DNA from: Dictyobacter formicarum
GTDB taxonomy: Bacteria > Chloroflexota > Ktedonobacteria > Ktedonobacterales > Ktedonobacteraceae
Direction of reading: 5' to 3'
Assembly: GCF_016587435.1 (NCBI RefSeq)
Contig: NZ_BNJJ01000004.1
Location: 310,001 to 374,000, forward strand
Length of the DNA stretch: 64,000 nucleotides
Numbering within the stretch: position 1 is the first letter of the stretch; each line of letters starts with the position of its first letter. The notes beneath the pieces are model-generated. The model made no database searches, had not been told where the DNA came from, and worked only from the letters and a program-made list of their open reading frames with translations. The translations under genes were made by a program, and so were the position numbers. Positions 62,799-64,000 of the stretch are shown one piece after another.

Positions 62799-63367
62799 GT
62801 GGGCAGGCCCATTCTAAGGAGGAGCGAAGAATTTTAATCGCGGGCATTGGCAATATCTTCTTTGGCGATGATGGCTTTGGCGTTGAGGTCGCCCAGCGCC
62901 TGCTGGCAGGACGATATTCTGCTAATGTTGAGATTGTAGATTTTGGTATTCGTGGCGTGGATCTGGCCTATACCTTGTTGGAAGACTATGATGAATTGAT
63001 ACTGGTGGATGCCGTGTCGCGTGGAGGTGCACCGGGCACGCTCTATTTGATCGAGCCTGATCGCCTGTCTGCACAGCAGTCCGAGGCCCGGGAAAGCTTT
63101 TTGGATGCGCACAGCATGGACCCGCTTAAAGTACTGGCCTTCGCGCGCAACATGGGCGCGCGCCCCATCCATACGTTGCTGGTCGGTTGCGAACCAGCTG
63201 CGGTGGGCAATGCCGATGAAGATCTCGTCGTAGGCCTGAGCGAGGTTGTCCAGTCTATGATCCCTGGCGCTATCGAAATGATCGACCTGCTGGTCGATAA
63301 ACTAAGTGTCACGTCAGAAATTATCTTGCCGCTGAAGGAGGCACGTTATGGTCACTCTTCGTCTTAA
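62795..63367 (+). CDS. Hydrogenase maturation protease (HyaD/HybD family)
   Basis: Removes the C-terminal tail of the large subunit after nickel insertion. 190 residues. IAGIGNIFFGDDGFGVEVAQ holds the first nickel-sensing acid, VDFGIRGVDLAYTLLEDYD and LVDAV the second, and HSMDPLKVLAFA the histidine. A C-terminal extension of about 15 residues is unusual. Overlaps the preceding gene by ATGA and the following 39-codon gene by 20 bases. Confidence 0.92.
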   Translation: MSGQAHSKEERRILIAGIGNIFFGDDGFGVEVAQRLLAGRYSANVEIVDFGIRGVDLAYTLLEDYDELILVDAVSRGGAPGTLYLIEPDRLSAQQSEARESFLDAHSMDPLKVLAFARNMGARPIHTLLVGCEPAAVGNADEDLVVGLSEVVQSMIPGAIEMIDLLVDKLSVTSEIILPLKEARYGHSSS

Positions 63368-63467
63368 CATACCTTTGCTGATACTGGCTCTGTTAGGCAT
63401 AGCTCTGTTTGTTGTAGGTATTCAATTGCCAGATATCCAGCGTTATTTACGTATACGATCCATGTAA
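63348..63467 (+). CDS. 39-residue membrane peptide of the hydrogenase operon
   Basis: A short gene: GAAGGAG lies seven bases before the ATG at 63348. One hydrophobic helix (NIPLLILALLGIALFVVG) and a basic end (PDIQRYLRIRSM). The pattern hydrophobic helix plus PDIxRYLRxR resembles the DUF6893-type small proteins found with actinobacterial hydrogenases (from memory). It overlaps the protease gene by 20 bases. It might anchor or link the hydrogenase at the membrane. Confidence 0.75.
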   Translation: MVTLRLNIPLLILALLGIALFVVGIQLPDIQRYLRIRSM

Positions 63468-63522
63468 GCAAGTTACATTGTAGCGAATACAGATGATAGC
63501 CAGAAAAGCCAGAGAAGGCACT

Positions 63523-63942
63523 ATGCATGAGCTTTCAATTGCCGACGCTATTGCTGGCGTTGTTACGGAACAAGCCACACTATACCAGGCGACCTGTGTG
63601 AAGAGCGTCCATGTCAGGATTGGCGAAGCCAATGCCGTCGATACCGATGCGCTGCTCTTCTGTTTTGAAGTCGTTGCGAGTGCGCAACCTATGCTGAGTG
63701 GGGCACAGTTAGCGATAGATATTGTGCCCCATCGAGCGCGTTGTCGCCACTGTGGCAAGGAATTTCATGTTGTGCAATGTATTATGCAATGTCCGGCCTG
63801 TGAAAGCTGGGAAGCTGATGTGCTCTCAGGCACCGAATTCATGATTCAAGACATGGAGATTGACTGCTCCGATACTCAGGAGGGAGGCGATGGCGAGCAT
63901 GCCCAATGTGCCGATCGTACAGAACATTCTGGCAGCCAATGA
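63523..63942 (+). CDS. hypA: Nickel insertion protein HypA
   Basis: Delivers nickel to the large subunit together with HypB. 139 residues from the ATG at 63523, required because the N-terminal Met-His-Glu binds nickel (MHELSIADAI). The zinc site has C74, C77, C90 and C93 (CRHC ... CPAC). A C-terminal extension rich in Asp/Glu/His (about 25 residues) exceeds typical HypA and overlaps hypB by 53 bases. Confidence 0.93.
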   Translation: MHELSIADAIAGVVTEQATLYQATCVKSVHVRIGEANAVDTDALLFCFEVVASAQPMLSGAQLAIDIVPHRARCRHCGKEFHVVQCIMQCPACESWEADVLSGTEFMIQDMEIDCSDTQEGGDGEHAQCADRTEHSGSQ

Positions 63943-64000
63943 GCGGATTGCTCGCGACATCCATCAGCAACTGGTTGATCGACAGATCTATACGCTCAAC
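63890..64000 (+). CDS. hypB: Nickel-incorporation GTPase HypB, 3' truncated by window
   Basis: The first 37 codons: ASMPNVPIVQNILAANERIA, then RDIHQQLVDRQIYTLN, matching the segment just before the HypB P-loop (usually NLMSSPGSGKT). GGGAGG lies four bases before the ATG; a second in-frame ATG is at 63899. No His-rich N-terminal nickel store is present. Starts inside hypA in another frame. Confidence 0.85.
   Translation, partial: MASMPNVPIVQNILAANERIARDIHQQLVDRQIYTLN

Overview
The window looks like part of a Ktedonobacteria-type (Chloroflexota) chromosome: a filamentous, spore-forming soil bacterium is the best guess. This is inference. It rests on the gene mix (group 1h-type [NiFe] hydrogenase operon, RNHCP protein, many SDR, TIM-barrel and MFS genes, several one-component regulators), moderate GC content, and intergenic spaces crowded with palindromic repeats. 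I see no rRNA, tRNA, CRISPR array, intact transposase or phage module.

Layout. 1-8 kb: a truncated EmrE-like transporter, an RNHCP zinc protein, a small membrane protein, trehalose-6-phosphate synthase, a lipase-like hydrolase, an RhtA-like exporter and an HNH-like protein. 8-16 kb: an alcohol dehydrogenase, an ECF sigma factor with a HEAT/TM/WD40 partner, a TetR-MFS pair with a palindromic operator, and a CopC-CopD fusion. 16.2-18.7 kb: three tandem paralogous genes for short peptides with an LSDxxLxxVxG-type leader, a Gly/Cys/aromatic-rich core and an Arg/His-rich tail, each with its own nearly identical promoter and 5' leader. 18.7-22.4 kb, minus strand: hypF and the principal sigma factor. 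23.5-36.7 kb: a metallophosphoesterase, an Lrp/EamA/PhzF group, and a LysR/MFS/SDR/TIM-barrel/SDR/amidohydrolase group that looks catabolic. 36.8-44.2 kb: an esterase, a GNAT, and two tandem ClpE-type chaperone genes that share long identical tracts and lie behind CIRCE operators (three with a 69-bp period, then one). 44.6-47.6 kb: a TPP riboswitch with terminator in front of a ThiZXY-type thiamine-precursor ABC transporter. 47.6-56.2 kb: FAS1, DinB, an internally deleted SDR, a frameshifted CDP-alcohol phosphatidyltransferase, a YflT-like stress protein, a glycosyltransferase, a degenerate AAA protein and an ADP-forming acyl-CoA synthetase.

56.2-64 kb: a compact operon for a high-affinity hydrogenase: small and large subunits, NifU-like protein, two DUF-type accessory proteins, two unrecognised proteins, the maturation protease, a 39-aa membrane peptide, hypA and the start of hypB (cut by the window end). 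HypF, needed for the same cofactor, is encoded about 35 kb upstream.

Two observations cut across the genes. First, eight small hairpins share TAGGT, an invariant CTTGC loop and 6-bp stems that change with compensation. Some form terminal repeats of MITE-like elements; two supply the TAG stop codon of hydrogenase-operon genes. Second, at least six very long perfect or near-perfect palindromes (23-32 bp stems) sit between genes. The strongest candidate for an undescribed system is the peptide trio at 16.2-18.7 kb; second is the degenerate Clp_N/AAA/zinc-ribbon protein at 52.7 kb.
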